From Ophiodon elongatus (Eukaryota > Chordata > Actinopteri > Perciformes > Hexagrammidae): a stretch of 64,000 nucleotides of DNA. Positions 50,409 to 63,034 of the stretch are shown one piece after another. The stretch is from NCBI GenBank assembly GCA_016806645.1, contig JACSYO010000506.1, positions 1,898,001 through 1,962,000 on the forward strand, in the 5' to 3' direction. The notes under the pieces were generated by a model. The model had not been told where the DNA came from. It did not search any database and saw nothing but the letters and a program-made list of their open reading frames with translations. How positions within the stretch are numbered: position 1 is the stretch's first letter; each line of letters starts with the position of its first letter. The translations under genes and the position numbers were made by a program.

Positions 50409-51452
50409 TGGTGGAGGAAGTAAACGGATGCTTTACATAGAACTAAAAATATTCAATTCCAAGTAAAAGTTTTTTGTCGTTTAGTGTACTTTAAGTATCT
50501 ATAAGCTGTATTTATTTGGCTTAAAAATGTCCCCGGTGATTGGTGTTATTATATATTACATTATTAGATTGTTAACATTGAGGGATCTATGTCTGAGGAG
50601 CAGTTTACTGTTGGAGCTGGTCAAGTTGGAGCTAGTTTAACTACTTTATATGCAGCAGAAGTTCAATCCACACTGCAAAGAGCTAAATCTGAGTTGGGTT
50701 TTAAGATGAGGAATGGAGTAGAAATTAAGAAAAAGAATAGAAACGCAAATATTTCTCTAATCTTGGCTTTTTTTTTATATTGAATAGGTTTTTGCCTCTT
50801 TGAGCCTTGAACAATCACAGTATTTTGAGTCCCGCTCCGCTCAAAAATATGTTCCACATTGATTTTTTAGCTTCTATGTGCAGAATTTGAAACTTCTTTT
50901 TCACACAATTTGAAACGGATTCAACTGCTCTGGGCTCTCGTTAAATATGAGTTTTAAGACGTGAACATAAAAGATGATTGTTTGACTTCCTCAATAGTTT
51001 TGAGGCCAGTCATTGTCTACTACGCAACTTACACAAAAGTGATGTGAAAACTTGAAATCTTCAGAGCACACACCCAAAGTAGAATACTTACAGTATATAA
51101 GAATATTTGCATGTTAAAATGTATGGATTCTTTTCAATGAGGGAGAAGTACATTTACCTTGTTAGTGAAAAAAAAAAAACATATACACAAGTTATTATTC
51201 AGAGTATATTTAAATGTCAACTGGAGTGGAAACTCATAGACATCTGAAATGTGACAAAGAGCTCATAAGTGGTCATAAGTTAAAATGGTTGAGAACGACT
51301 GGTTTGAATTTCATAATCTTCACATTTCTATCTGCAAAGCAATTAATAACCATCGTTTGTAAAGTTAATGTAGTTCTTTTTTTTTTTTAAAGTACAATAT
51401 TTCAACTACCGTTAAACTGTTCATTGTTCAGTACTTGAGTAAATTCCACCGC
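50409..51452 (+). mobile_element. hAT-like non-autonomous element, copy 2
   Basis: Left end TGGTGGAGGAAGTAAACGGA, right end CAGTACTTGAGTAAATTCCACC; imperfect inverted termini of the same family as 21181-22106. The interior has TGGAGCTGGTCAAGTTGGAG and CTACTTTATATGCAGCAGAA, words usual for this family. No transposase frame. Confidence 0.7.
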
Positions 51453-52330
51453 CGCTGATTTAGAGCGCAACACATAACCAAGAGCGAAGCTGAAGTAAGC
51501 AGAACAGCCGTGTTGAATTATCTCTCATGTAAATTTCACAGCCTCTCTCACAACGCTGCCTTTGTCTCGTTCCTCTCTGATTTCTGTACGCCTGCTTATG
51601 CATTCATGTGCATGTGTGTGTGTTTGAGTTCTCACTCCATGAGGATGCATGCAGCTTTGTCTGAAGTGCTCACCGGTTACCATGACAATACTTTTTTTGC
51701 GGGGGTTTGGAACAATCACCTACCTGTATTGCCTCCCAGTCGCAGTGATACTAGTAAGATTCGTCCTTGGGTACCAACCAACATGTGCACTGTGTGAAGG
51801 TTTAATACATTGTGTTAATCGATCTGGGTTTTATACAGATGCATTCAGCACATGGCCAAAATAAATGCATTTCCCCTCCTTCAACACAATGTGAGCCGAG
51901 TCCTTGCAGCATTGGATTTTTATGAATAGAAATCAATAATCCTGCATTGAATTGCCGTTCCATGACCCTAATAAAAAACTGAATGTACGACCATCTACAA
52001 GAAAACTTGTTATGTGCGTTTCCATTAATGATCAGCCCATCAACCAGTGCCACATTGTGAAAGACGGAGAAAAACATAATTTAAAATGTCAAAGACGAGT
52101 ACTTTCTCATCAAATATCTCAGAAACTATAAATATTAAGGACATCAAACTTCGAACACAGGTTTCCAGGAATTTTGCCCTCAACTGATAAAAATGGCACT
52201 AATAGTGGCATAAATATTGCCACCATGTACCATGGCCAGTTAAATAAATGTAGTGTTTGGCTAAAGGCTCATGAACCTTGAGGCGTGGATGTGTTGAACT
52301 GTGATTTCCTTGAAGACTATGGATGTATTA
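51453..52330. other. Intergenic, no gene seen
   Basis: Mixed composition, no recognised repeat; short open frames lack homology. Confidence 0.5.
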
Positions 52331-52337
52331 AAGGAAC

Positions 52338-52615
52338 TAGGGCTGTCCTTGACCAAAGCAATTCATAGTCGACGAACACTTTGTCTGTTAAATTTCTATG
52401 CAACTCAGTAGTATATTTAATCTGATCTGTTAAACTGAGAATCCCACAAAAGCAACACTTTTTAAATCTTTTGTTTACCGGAGATGTGCCCAGAATTTCT
52501 TGGAAATAAGTCACTCAACATGTAAAAGTATAAAAGAATGACTAATCGACTAAAATAATCGCAGTCGATTCAGACCAAAACGACGATTACTCGACTAATC
52601 GGCGCAGCATTAATA
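52338..52615. mobile_element. Possible hAT-type MITE (AGGGCTGTC / GTCGACTAATCG family)
   Basis: Starts TAGGGCTGTCCTTGACCAAA with a GTCGACGAAC word and ends with GACTAATCGACTAAAATAAT and ACTCGACTAATCGGCGCAGC. The ends carry related GTCGA/TCGAC motifs. No coding capacity. Confidence 0.5.
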
Positions 52616-53870
52616 AGAATTGGATACCGAAACTCAAAGATGCCATTCCATTCCCTTGAAACAAAGATTTCTCGTCCAGCCCAAAAAAATCTTCTAACTT
52701 CAGGGCTAGAAGGGGTGCTTCCTCGTTGTGTGGCCCACTGCTCTTTCATATTTGTGTTTACAAATACGAACCTCCATGGATAAAAAAATCATAATAGAAA
52801 AAGTAATAATTTACCTTTTTGACAGTTTATGGGGAAAATGTTTTTCTACCCTCAGGATTTTTTTTGTTGCATCAGTAGAGTAGCAAGTTTTTATTTGCAC
52901 GGCAGCTGGACACGATTATCACGATTATCACGAGATCACGTGAAAATCCATCCCGTCAGGCTTCAAATTATGTTTCTCTGTGTTTGGACCAATCGGTGTC
53001 CTCTGAGGAAGCTAGTGGCCGCTACGGCTTGGTTTAGATTGGAGGTAGCCCATGACAGACTGATGGTTCATCCAATCACCAGAAACGTATCTTTTTTGAA
53101 AGTGCCCGCCCTTTTCCAAACCGTTTCCAATGATGGCTTCTCAGACGGTTCTGTGTAACAAACCATCATACCCAGCAGGTTCGCTCCCAGTGGTTGTTGA
53201 TCGGAGTCTGTGGCTCTTGTGTTGTGTAGCTGCTGTCGGGCTCAGTGTGACTTTCTGCTCTGCCTACGATAGAAAACTGACATTACTGCTTCATGCAAAG
53301 CCGGTGTAGATGGATAACTTATTGAAATATCAGACAAACAAGAAGCAATTTAATTGCAGTCAAATCTTAGTTGTTCAATGATGTGTGCAGGACTAGCTCT
53401 TTCACCATTTTGAGTTTCATTATAAAACAAAAAATGTTCTTCCTATTCTTAATATTTTATTCAATCTTCACCAAACATGGTACAATATTTCAACTACCTC
53501 AGAAAAAAAACATTCCTTCTATTCCTTACTGGCTTCCTACAGTTTGTTGCCAGAGTTGGTTACCTACATTAGTGACCGTGGCCTCGTTGAATAAACAGCA
53601 ATAACTCTTTAATATTAGGTTCAATTACAACGAAATTTAGGTTACATTTACACATGTGAATATTTTCTTTACTGTATTTCTATTAACTTTACAGGTATGA
53701 CACAAGTACACAGGTGCCTCCTGACCATCTGCTCCACATACTGACCATAACGTTTATTTTTTATTTTTTGAAATCATTTAAATTTCACATATGCATGGTC
53801 ACCAATGAAGTCATCAGGTACGATATTAGAAATGCAACCAAAAGGCTGATTGAGCTAACTTAAAACCGTG
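52616..53870. other. Intergenic, no gene seen
   Basis: No exon signals. Contains a tandem ACGATTATCACGATTATCACG at about 52912-52932. Confidence 0.5.
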
Positions 53871-53874
53871 CACA

Positions 53875-54360
53875 TGGCGGTCTCCATGTCCCTCTGTCAG
53901 CTGCTCCTCGTCCCACGGTGTCCTGGCAGCACTTGGTCAGGATGCTGATCTGCTCTCTCCCAGACTGCCGGCCTGTGGCTCAACACACTGAAGCTCCACT
54001 TCTTTGCTTCTATTGCATTTGCAATGCTAATGCTCAGGAGACAGCTGTCATCTTGCAGCGACCATGAACAATCCAAAGCCGGAGGGGGCAGGGGAGCAGG
54101 AGAAGAAAAAAAGAGAAATAAAACTGCTGGGTAAATAGGTCGGCCTATTATCTTCTGGCCTTGCATGGGTGCCGGTCCTTGAGAGCATGAATTTCAATGA
54201 AAGTCGCTTTCACCGGGGGAAAGAAGAAAGGGAATGAAATATGAAAAGATGCCTTCAAAAACAAATGAGAGCAGAAAATTAAAAGTGGAATGAAGGAAAG
54301 CAAAAAAAGTTTGGTTTTCAGCTGCCTTCCTGAAAGTGATCTTTATCAAGCAGTAGAGCG
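53875..54360. promoter_or_regulatory. Candidate conserved non-coding element
   Basis: Repeat-free block with TTGCATTTGCAATGCTAATG, GAACAATCCAAAGCC (SOX-like) and CATGAATTTCAATGAAAGTC. The character is that of a vertebrate developmental enhancer, but conservation was not tested. Confidence 0.35.
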
Positions 54361-54773
54361 CTTCACGAAGAGTAGTGTGCTTCGTCTTCATCGTGTATAT
54401 ATGTATGTATGTGTGTGTGAGTGCTCTTCATTTAGGACGTAGAGGCCTCTCTTCCGTAGAACATATATCTGACTACTTAGGTCGGTTCCCTATTTCCTGG
54501 GAGCATGTCAGGCAAGCATTGTTAATAACAACAATGTTCAAAAATATGAATTCAATTGGGCATCGTAATGGATATGCTCTTGTCGCAAAAAGCCGTTCAT
54601 TTGAATACAGGGTTCTCTGCTTGAGTGCTCTCGTCTGTTGGAAACATAAAGTCCAGATAAAGAGACTTTTATTTTTTTCATTCATTCTTCGTATTTGCAT
54701 CATTTCCCATGCCATAAGGCAAAATATATGCTCAAAGATTATCAGTGCAATACAATATAATTAGAGTTAAAAA

Positions 54774-54940
54774 GTGGTGGAAAGTATTGGTGCTGTACTT
54801 AAATACTTTTACTTTACTTAACTCCGTCTTTCCTCTCTCCTACATTTAGTCAACTGTTATTGTTACTTTTAGACTTGGCCAGGCTTATATATTGGCCGGC
54901 ATTGGCTCAGATATATTTTTATCGGAGGGCCGATAGGTAA
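54774..54940. repeat. Fragments of dispersed repeats
   Basis: AGTGGTGGAAAGTATTGGTG with ACTTTTACTTTACTTAACTC (hAT-like family end), then ATATATTGGCCGGCATTGGC and GGGCCGATAGG, reminiscent of the GGGATGCACCGAT family. Confidence 0.45.
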
Positions 54941-55697
54941 CAACAAATTGCAGCGTAGAAAACAAAAGCTGGAAGTAGGTAATGTTTGTCACTCTTGCAA
55001 AATAACTATTAAAACATTTGCTTTGCAATTAATTGTTTCAGCTCTAATATAAGAAAATATCAAATTAGCACCACAACCATATACAAATGTTTCTTAAAAT
55101 GTAATGCATTGTATTAATAAATCAATGCTATAATATATAATATTATAACACAGAGAGGGTTACTGCATATAGTACTTAGATTAGATTAGAACATTTTATA
55201 AATCCCCAGTGGGGAAACTCACTTGCCACCAAAAATTCATACAGATGACAATAGATACAGACCATAGTGCACAACAGACAAAAACACATTACAAAGAACA
55301 AAGAAACATCAACAGAAAATACCATATGAAACATGACCAACATCAGAAAGATGCCAAATCTAAAAACCACATCTAAAGGCGTTCATACTTTTACTTATAA
55401 ACATTTTAAAGCAGGACTTTAACTCATAATAGAGTATTTGTACACCGTGATGAGTGAGTGGCAGATAGGGAACAATAGATCATAAGATTTAAATGGTGGA
55501 TTAATTAGTTGTGTTAGGACAGAAGCGGCTACACTGGAGGTGTCATATCCAGACGGCACTCTGTAATTTGTAAACCATATGATGACAATGGAGGTCAGTG
55601 AAGACACAAGAAGCTATTACTTTTCCTTCATTGCCTTCACTTTCTCCGCTAATAATGTTTGCCTAAGCTGGATTGAGGGAAATGAGGTGGAAATCTC

Positions 55698-55762
55698 AGA
55701 GCGTGTGTGTGTGTGTGTGTGTGTGTGCGTGTGTGTGCGTGTGCGCGTGTGTGTGTGTGTTA
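55698..55762. repeat. (GT)n/(GC) microsatellite
   Basis: GT tract with GCGT interruptions. Confidence 0.95.
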
Positions 55763-55898
55763 GGGAGGTGGAGTGGATCTATTTCGGTGTGGTGGGTGGG
55801 TTTGCCGTGAGGGGGGAATCAATTGATTCCTGTTGTTAAGGAGGAGCGACAATGTTTCATCTTAAGATGTCATCTCTCTCTATCTCGCTCTCACTCCC

Positions 55899-55946
<48 letters not shown>
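55899..55946. repeat. (CA)n microsatellite
   Basis: About 23 CA units. Confidence 0.96.
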
Positions 55947-55947
<1 letters not shown>

Positions 55948-56240
55948 GCCTGTTGATGTCAGAGGCAGCAGCAGTAATCCCTGTGCTAGGCCGCCCAGAT
56001 CATTATAGACTCTGATCTGCAGTCCCTGAAAGAGGGAATTAGCTGGGAACACAATCCCAACGACCTCTGTGACACGGGGACAAAGCCTCAGCTGCCGGGG
56101 GTCCACATCCCTAAACCAGCCCATATGGCTCAGACAAAACTGTTACAATGGCCGCTACAATGGAAACACGGTGGGAGGGTCTGCTGGCCTGCCTCTGTGC
56201 AAGAGTGTCCCCGCAAGATCTGACAGTTTGTACACTAATA
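55947..56240. promoter_or_regulatory. Candidate conserved non-coding element
   Basis: GC-balanced, non-repetitive block directly after the CA tract, with GATCATTATAGACTCTGATC and GGGAATTAGCTGGGAACACA. Appearance only. Confidence 0.3.
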
Positions 56241-56673
56241 TGTTGATCTTAGGTTGTGGATTGTCAAACGGGTGGCGTGGGGTGCAGGTCTTCTCCTCCA
56301 AGTAGTCCACATTCTAGACACTTTTTTTTTCCGGCTTCCAGTTGTGACACACGCTGGATAAATATTTCCTCTTTTCTGCATGGAAGTGCGTAAAAGTGTG
56401 TTTCTCACAGGTTTCTCCCGGGCGGTTTCTTACTTCTGCAGTGTGGAAACCTCAGAGAGGATTTGAGGTTGTGTGTTTGTGCTCCACCCATGCAGCCAGT
56501 TTCCTATATGTAAAAGTCTCTCCTCTGCCCTTTTCCTATGAGCTGATGGCTTTCCTAAGAGCCCCCCCGGTGTGTTCATGCTGAGCAGCTCTTTGTGTTT
56601 TGGGCAATTGGAAGAGACCCCCTGCTTTTAGAATACACACAAGAGCTCTCTCACTGTCTGTCGCTTTCTCTTT

Positions 56674-56689
56674 CACACACACACACACA

Positions 56690-56724
<35 letters not shown>

Positions 56725-56731
56725 GCACACA
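56674..56731. repeat. (CA)n and (CGCA)n microsatellite
   Basis: CA units then about nine GCAC units. Confidence 0.95.
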
Positions 56732-57109
56732 CTTTCTCAGGCCGGACACCTGTTCTCTTTGTGTGGTTTGTCCACGCAAACACATAAATCTTATATTTTG
56801 TTCCCGATAAGATCAGATCAGATAGAACTTTCTCTAGGGGGGAATTGTTCGGCAGCAGTTTTAGTACAAAGTAGGAAAGAGTGCAAATATAAAGAGTGTA
56901 AAAATATATTTAATATATCAATAAACGGATATTAACAAAATCCCAAATATACTCAATGCAAAAATATAAAGGTCAACGGTGAGGCTCATAAGTTTCCTAA
57001 GTGGCTCAGTTCTTGGTGAGTTATATAGATTTGTATGAGAAGTGGCATATAGCGTGCACAATATTAAATCTCACACACAGTTTAGTGTACACTTACTTAC
57101 AGCACTTGG

Positions 57110-57246
57110 TAGTTTGGCTTTCTTGAGGAAATTGTACTTTCTTGATTCTTGTTATTCTGGGTTTGAACTCTCATGGTTGAATGCACTTATTGTAAGTCGC
57201 TTTGGATAACAGCGTCTGCTAAATGAAATGAAATATAATGTAATGT
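57110..57246 (+). repeat. Retroposon 3' tail (TAAGTCGCTTTGGATAACAG)
   Basis: The segment CTTATTGTAAGTCGCTTTGG, then ATAACAGCGTCTGCTAAATG and an AATGTAATGTA tail, is a widespread fish LINE/SINE 3' end. The 5' limit is uncertain. Confidence 0.75.
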
Positions 57247-57249
57247 ACA

Positions 57250-58370
57250 TGGTTAATTAAAAAAACATTCAATGTTGGTTTCTATGAAACACGATCACAG
57301 CCATTTCCAAACGTACACTCCATGGTTATCATTGTAACCATGACAACAAAGATCCCTTAACAAAGTAGCAATTATAACCTAAACCATGGTCATTCCCAAA
57401 TGAATTGAAGTGGTTTTTTTTGTTGCCTATTCATGACCTAAGTCTAAGCCATAAGATCTCACAACGTTTTTATTTTGTTTTGGAGCCCAAATCCACACTT
57501 GTTCAGGAAACACCAGCCATGGGGTAACATAGTTCAAGGTTAAACACAAACTTTAGGCTTCAGTTTTGTGAAAACTATTTTGGCAGTGACCAATGTCAGA
57601 ATAATTACTACTTTACCTATTTTTTTATTTTTATAAAAGGATATAATCCCCACAGGAATTGTTATTTACGTATGTTCGGCAGACACATTATCATATAAAA
57701 TCTGCTTTGTTGATGAGAATGGTGCAACCCAAAAGACTTTAATACGGATTACCTTGTTTTTTCATAACTTTCTTTAATTCCTTGTCATCTTATTGTTCAT
57801 ATATTGAGATAGTAGGTTTGTAGATATTACAATGCTAAATATATATAAATATAAAACATATAAATGCTGTAGTTGGTTCAGGAGTTGTGAGTTGAAAAAG
57901 AGCTAAATATATACATTTGTATTTTTATCTTTTTAGGTTTTATGTCTTTTGCACGTCCCGAGTCGCTTTGCATAGTTTATTACCGGTTTATCTGCATGCA
58001 GGTCTAGTTTTGGTTATGATTATAAACAAAAGTAGTGTTTTTCTGTCACACAACAAACAATCTTTTAAAACCATGTCAGCCATTAAGCACAAACAAACAA
58101 AAACAAATCTATGTGGCATAACAAATTGGAGCAAACTTACTTTACTCACAACTGTGTGTATGAAAGCAAATTATTTATTATATTAAGAGTTAGCATATTG
58201 ATGTTTCGTATTAGAATACAATAAGGTGAAAGACGCATTTCTTTTTTCTGTTTTGTGAAGTGGAGGCATATAAAGAATAATGGGCTCTTATAATCTTTCA
58301 GTGCTCAACAGTATTTGTAGTAGCTGCTGTCAAAATGATGAGCCTTGCTCTCTTTGTGGATGTTTTGCAC
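57250..58370. other. Intergenic, AT-rich, nothing recognised
   Basis: No exon, RNA gene or repeat could be supported. Confidence 0.5.
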
Positions 58371-58374
58371 TCAC

Positions 58375-59010
58375 TCTCGTCTGTTCAGGCTTCCACAAAG
58401 GCGACAGCGATGGGAAATCGTCACTTCTTCTAATCTATTCATGAATTTAAGTGTGAATTCATTTCATGCCTGAACTAGTCTGATATTTGTTACTTCAAAC
58501 TGTAATTCACAGTCGCAATTCACTATCAGGAAGTGGCGAGTACTCCGTGCCGCTAAATGGTTATAAGGCTCCTGTTGTCACCTATCAGGCCGAGTTGTTT
58601 CTCTAATGGTCCTTGCTGATGTGAAGTGGGTTTTTAGAGCGGGACACTTTCTGCTCGTATGGCACCCTTCATCAGATATTTAAAACACTGAGAACGATTA
58701 CAAAAAGATTTATTGAGCCGCTTTCAAGCTCAAATTTATGAACATTGAGCCTCCACATGACTTATTTTCCCAGCGCGTGTCCTTTTTCACGGGTATTAAC
58801 GTTTGGCATGATCCTCGTCGAGTCAATAGTGTTACAGCAGAGGTGCATTTTCTCTGGGGGCCATATTCTCTCTTTCTCTTTTCTCTCCGCTCTCTTCTCC
58901 ACTCTTCACCCTCTCCAATTAGGGGAGCTCCAGCTGTGCACCAGTCAGGATCAGAGGCTCCTTCTATTAGCCAAATCCATTTGTGTAGCGATTGAATCAC
59001 TCCCCAATCT
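58375..59010. promoter_or_regulatory. Candidate conserved non-coding element
   Basis: Over 500 bp without simple repeats, with CTATTCATGAATTTAAGTGT, GTGAATTCATTTCATGCC, TTCATCAGATATTTAAAACA and CTATTAGCCAAATCCATTTG. The most enhancer-like block of the desert together with 63040-63500. Not tested for conservation. Confidence 0.4.
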
Positions 59011-59084
59011 TCTCTGTCGGTCCCCCAGTCCCTCACAACGCCAAATACACAAACGCATGCATACACCCACGCTTTCAGGGCCCA

Positions 59085-59100
59085 CACACACACACACACA

Positions 59101-59155
<55 letters not shown>
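59085..59155. repeat. (CA)n with (CGCA)n microsatellite
   Basis: CA tract, CGCA units, CA tract. Confidence 0.96.
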
Positions 59156-59157
<2 letters not shown>

Positions 59158-59159
59158 AC

Positions 59160-59995
59160 TCACAGCCTTTCCGACAGCTCCACAAACCCCAAATAGAAAT
59201 ATGAAAGGAATATATGCGAACCAACAGTGGAAATGGCCCTGACAATTTTATTACTTTAATACTATTTCTTGAAAAAGTTTATTTTGTGGGTCAATACTAT
59301 CCAAATAATTTCCTAAAAGGTTTCTTTAAAATGTAATTTGATACATATTATAGGGTAAAAGGAATTGCGTTAAAATAACTGTGCCGCCCAAGTAAATATT
59401 CCTTCATTATTAATCCATAATGGGAAAGTTTATTCTCCATATTTGTTGAAATTTATGAGAATCTTTTGCATTTTTGTTTGTTCAATTGACCTGCTGTTTA
59501 CTGACTAAAAGACTGAATTGGGATTAATTAATTGGTAGAAGGAATGTCCGAATATCAGATTTCCACTGCATGATTATTACGGTCAAAAGAATTTATGATA
59601 ACAATTTAACATCTATAGAAGTCAAACTCTCTTTAACTCTGTTTATTGTGCGTTTTGGCTAATTATTAATTACACTCAAAATACAAGTGTAAGAAGGTGG
59701 AGAGAGAGTCTGTATTTAAAACTGTAAAATACAATTATTTTATTTTATATACACTTCATCATATATGTGTATTATTAGCATGGTCTCAATATTGACACGG
59801 CTAATTGTTCCTCATTACCATAATAGGGTAATGATACTACTTTTTTATTATCACCAAGTGGAACAGTTCTTCCCAAAACACTCCAGAGGAAAGAATTCGT
59901 AAATTTATTTATTATCATTTAACTGAATGTTGAAGAATATTTTGATGAAGGAGTTTTAAAGTTCCAACAAACTGGAAAGAAGCACCCAATCATAA
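59160..59995. other. Intergenic, AT-rich, nothing recognised
   Basis: No feature beyond short AT tracts. Confidence 0.5.
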
Positions 59996-60340
59996 TCACC
60001 TATACAGCCAAATTAAATCCAGATTCTTTCCTCCTCTCAGCTCAAACAAAGTTATCCTGAAGCTGAATCCCTGTTGAAGTCCGACCCGTCCTTGATGGAT
60101 TTTCCCATTTATTCCAGAAGGTGGCACAATTGTGTAGGAGCTGATTACGGGCCAGACATTCATCAAGCTGGCATTGGTACAATATAAAAAGTCTGTCAGC
60201 GAGGTCTTGTCCCTTTAGACAGTCATACTAACAGTATCTCCATCTTTGTTCACTGTATGTTAAGAGACCTCTTGACCCTCTTTCTTTTCACCCTGTTGGG
60301 TGAAAAGAAAGCCTCAGATGAAGAGTCCTGTATGTGACCC
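59996..60340. promoter_or_regulatory. Candidate conserved non-coding element with a perfect stem-loop
   Basis: Complex sequence (ATTACGGGCCAGACATTCAT, CAAGCTGGCATTGGTAC) followed by a hairpin at 60280-60311 with 14 paired bases and a 4-base loop. Function unknown. Confidence 0.35.
60280..60311. repeat. Perfect 14-bp stem-loop
   Basis: CTTTCTTTTCACCC, loop TGTT, GGGTGAAAAGAAAG; no mismatches. Too short for a microRNA precursor as it stands. Confidence 0.9.
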
Positions 60341-60902
60341 ATCCACAAAGTCCCATAATTCAAACTTGCCAAGGTCAAGTCTTTTGTAAATCCTCTCCTC
60401 AATCAAGTGTACTTTCCTGTCTTCTGCTCGCACTCTTTTTTTTATTTTCACCCCACATTCTCTTTCACACACACACACACTTGCTTTTTCTTTCTTTCTC
60501 TACGTCCTTCTTGGCACGCACTTTTGAATGACAGCGCCTGTTCCTGGTCACATATATATGCATAGAAAGAAAAGATGATTCTTCAACAACTGTAATTGCT
60601 GTCTAAAAGCTTCATAAGATACGGCTGGAAACAATCTCAGTGTTGCAAGGACTTCTACTGCTGCACTATATTTGTGAGATACTAGATCGCTGGGCAGTAA
60701 TTCAATATGATAATTTGTTGTCTTTCAATCAAATCATATTGTGGTTACATTTTATATAGATGTCTTGATACACAATTGCATCTTCTTTATGAATTCTGCT
60801 ATGGGAGTACCACAGTGTCGTTAAATCAAACCATTGTCTTAATCTTATATACTGTATATATATATATATATATATAGTATAAAACCATAGATTTGAATTG
60901 AA

Positions 60903-60966
60903 TAGATCGGCCCCATATTTTGAGATTATCGGCTCAATATCCGTATCGGTTTTGATGCATCCCTAT
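60903..60966 (-). repeat. Dispersed repeat end (GGGATGCATC family, inverted)
   Basis: GATCGGCCCCATATTTTGAG to ATCGGTTTTGATGCATCCCT; related to 36450-36565 in the other orientation. A (TA)n run at about 60852-60878 precedes it. Confidence 0.5.
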
Positions 60967-60969
60967 GTG

Positions 60970-63030
60970 CGTGGGGGTCTGTGCATCATTCTGTTAGTCC
61001 TTGGATAGACCTGTATCTTCTTCCTGAGGTCAAACAAGTATATTTATAACCTATATGTTCTGTTGTTGTTGATGACAGTGTCATAGTGGTAACAATTACA
61101 CGTTTTAGCATTGAGGTCATATTTCGGGATGGACTGAGAGGTGTTTCTAATATTCTGCTCCCTTCAAAATTAGTCCAGTACAACATCAACTTTAAACTCT
61201 CTATGATAAACATATAAATTAATTTACACGTTTACAACAATGTCACTAAAAACATTATGAACTTCATGTACATGCATATTATGGCATGGCTATCGAATTA
61301 GAGTGCATTGGATTGTACAGATGTGCCTAATAAAGTGGCCGCTGATTGTACGTTTCACATGTCAGTCCATCCGGGCACCTGCTCTGTTTTTGGCTTCAGT
61401 GCACCGCTCTCCTCTGAGCCACTTGGCTTCATGTATCCGTGAGAAAAGGTACGGTTGTGCTTAGAGGCTGATCTCAGAAAGGTCTGAAGTGCCCGTTCTC
61501 TATGTAACTATATTCCAACTAATTTGGCGGCATAAAAACGTTGGTGGGTATCCTTGCAGAATGATTTTCCTCTTTTTGAAACACACTAGAAATAAAACAT
61601 TTGGAGGTTGAGGCATAAAATGTATTCATGGGGGAGCACACCTGATTCTCCTGACACTGATGTGTTTTCCTGCCCGTTCGTTGGCCCTCTTCATCGCCCC
61701 AGAAGTTCAAGCCCGAGCAATGCCTCTGCTACTCTTGATGACATGAGTTTAAGAAAAAGAGCTGTGGCTAAAAGGCTTGGCAAGGTGTTCTGCATGGGCA
61801 TCCGAGTGTGTTTGTTTGAGGGGGTACACTTGACCTCCTCCCTCTCGAGGAGCGATGGAGGAGACAGTGGAGGGCTTCTCAAGGCTGTCAGTCAGACTTT
61901 TTCCTCTCGTGCCACTGCTGCTGTGCGGCTCACAGCTCCACACGTGTAAAACAGTGAATAAATTGATGTGTTGAGTATTTGATTTTGCACCTTTTGTTTC
62001 AGTGGCCTTTTGTGCTTAAACATAATAATAGTCTGTGGTTTTACCGTTTTCTTTTTGCCTCACAGCATATGGGATGTCGTTGCCTCAAAGAGCTGTGAAA
62101 TGTGAATAAAAAACATCAGTACACAAACACATATAAGGGATAAGATATGGAAGAGAACGCATTGATATATGATTAATTTATCCGTCCCTTTTTGCTCAAA
62201 TTCTTTATTATTCTATTTCAAATTTTCATTTCAAGTTTGTTTTGATATGCATTTTGGGTTTTGTGAAGTATCTTCAAGTGTCATGCAAAATAAGAAGAGA
62301 ATGCTATTTATATATATATATAATGATCGTAAAGCAAGAATAAGATGTGTTTGTATTTTTCTTGAATGGGAATATTATTGTTACTGTTACTGTTGTTTGC
62401 TGGATTATGTAAGATTGCTATGGCCACAATGACACTGTTCTTCTCAGTGGCAGTCTTTGTGATGTCGTTGACCTTTGACCTTTCCGTGTAGTCATAGAAA
62501 GCTGGGGTCAGGGTTTTTGAAATGTACTATCACAGCAAAATAACCTAAATAAATAGCCTCTCTATTGCCTGTAAATGCAACAAATTTAGTCTATATAATT
62601 CAATATATATATATATATGTATAATATAAAATATTGTTTTGGGCGGAGAGAATGAAGAGATTTTTAATATAGCATTTAAGCTTAGAAGGATATATTTCTA
62701 ATTGTATTCAATGTGGCTATTGAGCCTTAACGCAGAATAAAACTAAAATAAACTTTTCATTTTTCACCTGCTTCAATAGGCTTTTATTATTTTTCTTTTA
62801 AACTTTTTATCTTTTTTATTTATCTTATCAAAATGTCAGAGGTCACACGTTGTCCAAATACTGTATATTTCCTCAAATAACCTCTAAGAAAGAAAAACTA
62901 TCTTCCACCATCTTAGAACTTGGTTTTGTTTTCATCATCTCTCATCACTCTCAAGATGATAGTGCTGATTGTGATTTGTATTTTCAAAGCTGGGGCGGGA
63001 AAGCGTGTGGGTGTTAAGGGGGTGTAGGTG
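60970..63030. other. Intergenic, no gene seen
   Basis: Contains a TGTGCCTAATAAAGTGGCC repeat end near 61322 and short TA tracts near 62310 and 62605. Short open frames show no homology. Confidence 0.5.
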
Positions 63031-63034
63031 TTTG

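Noticed and set aside
60280..60311. Hairpin as microRNA gene
   Set aside because: A 14-bp stem is too short for a precursor, and I saw no flanking pairing that extends it.
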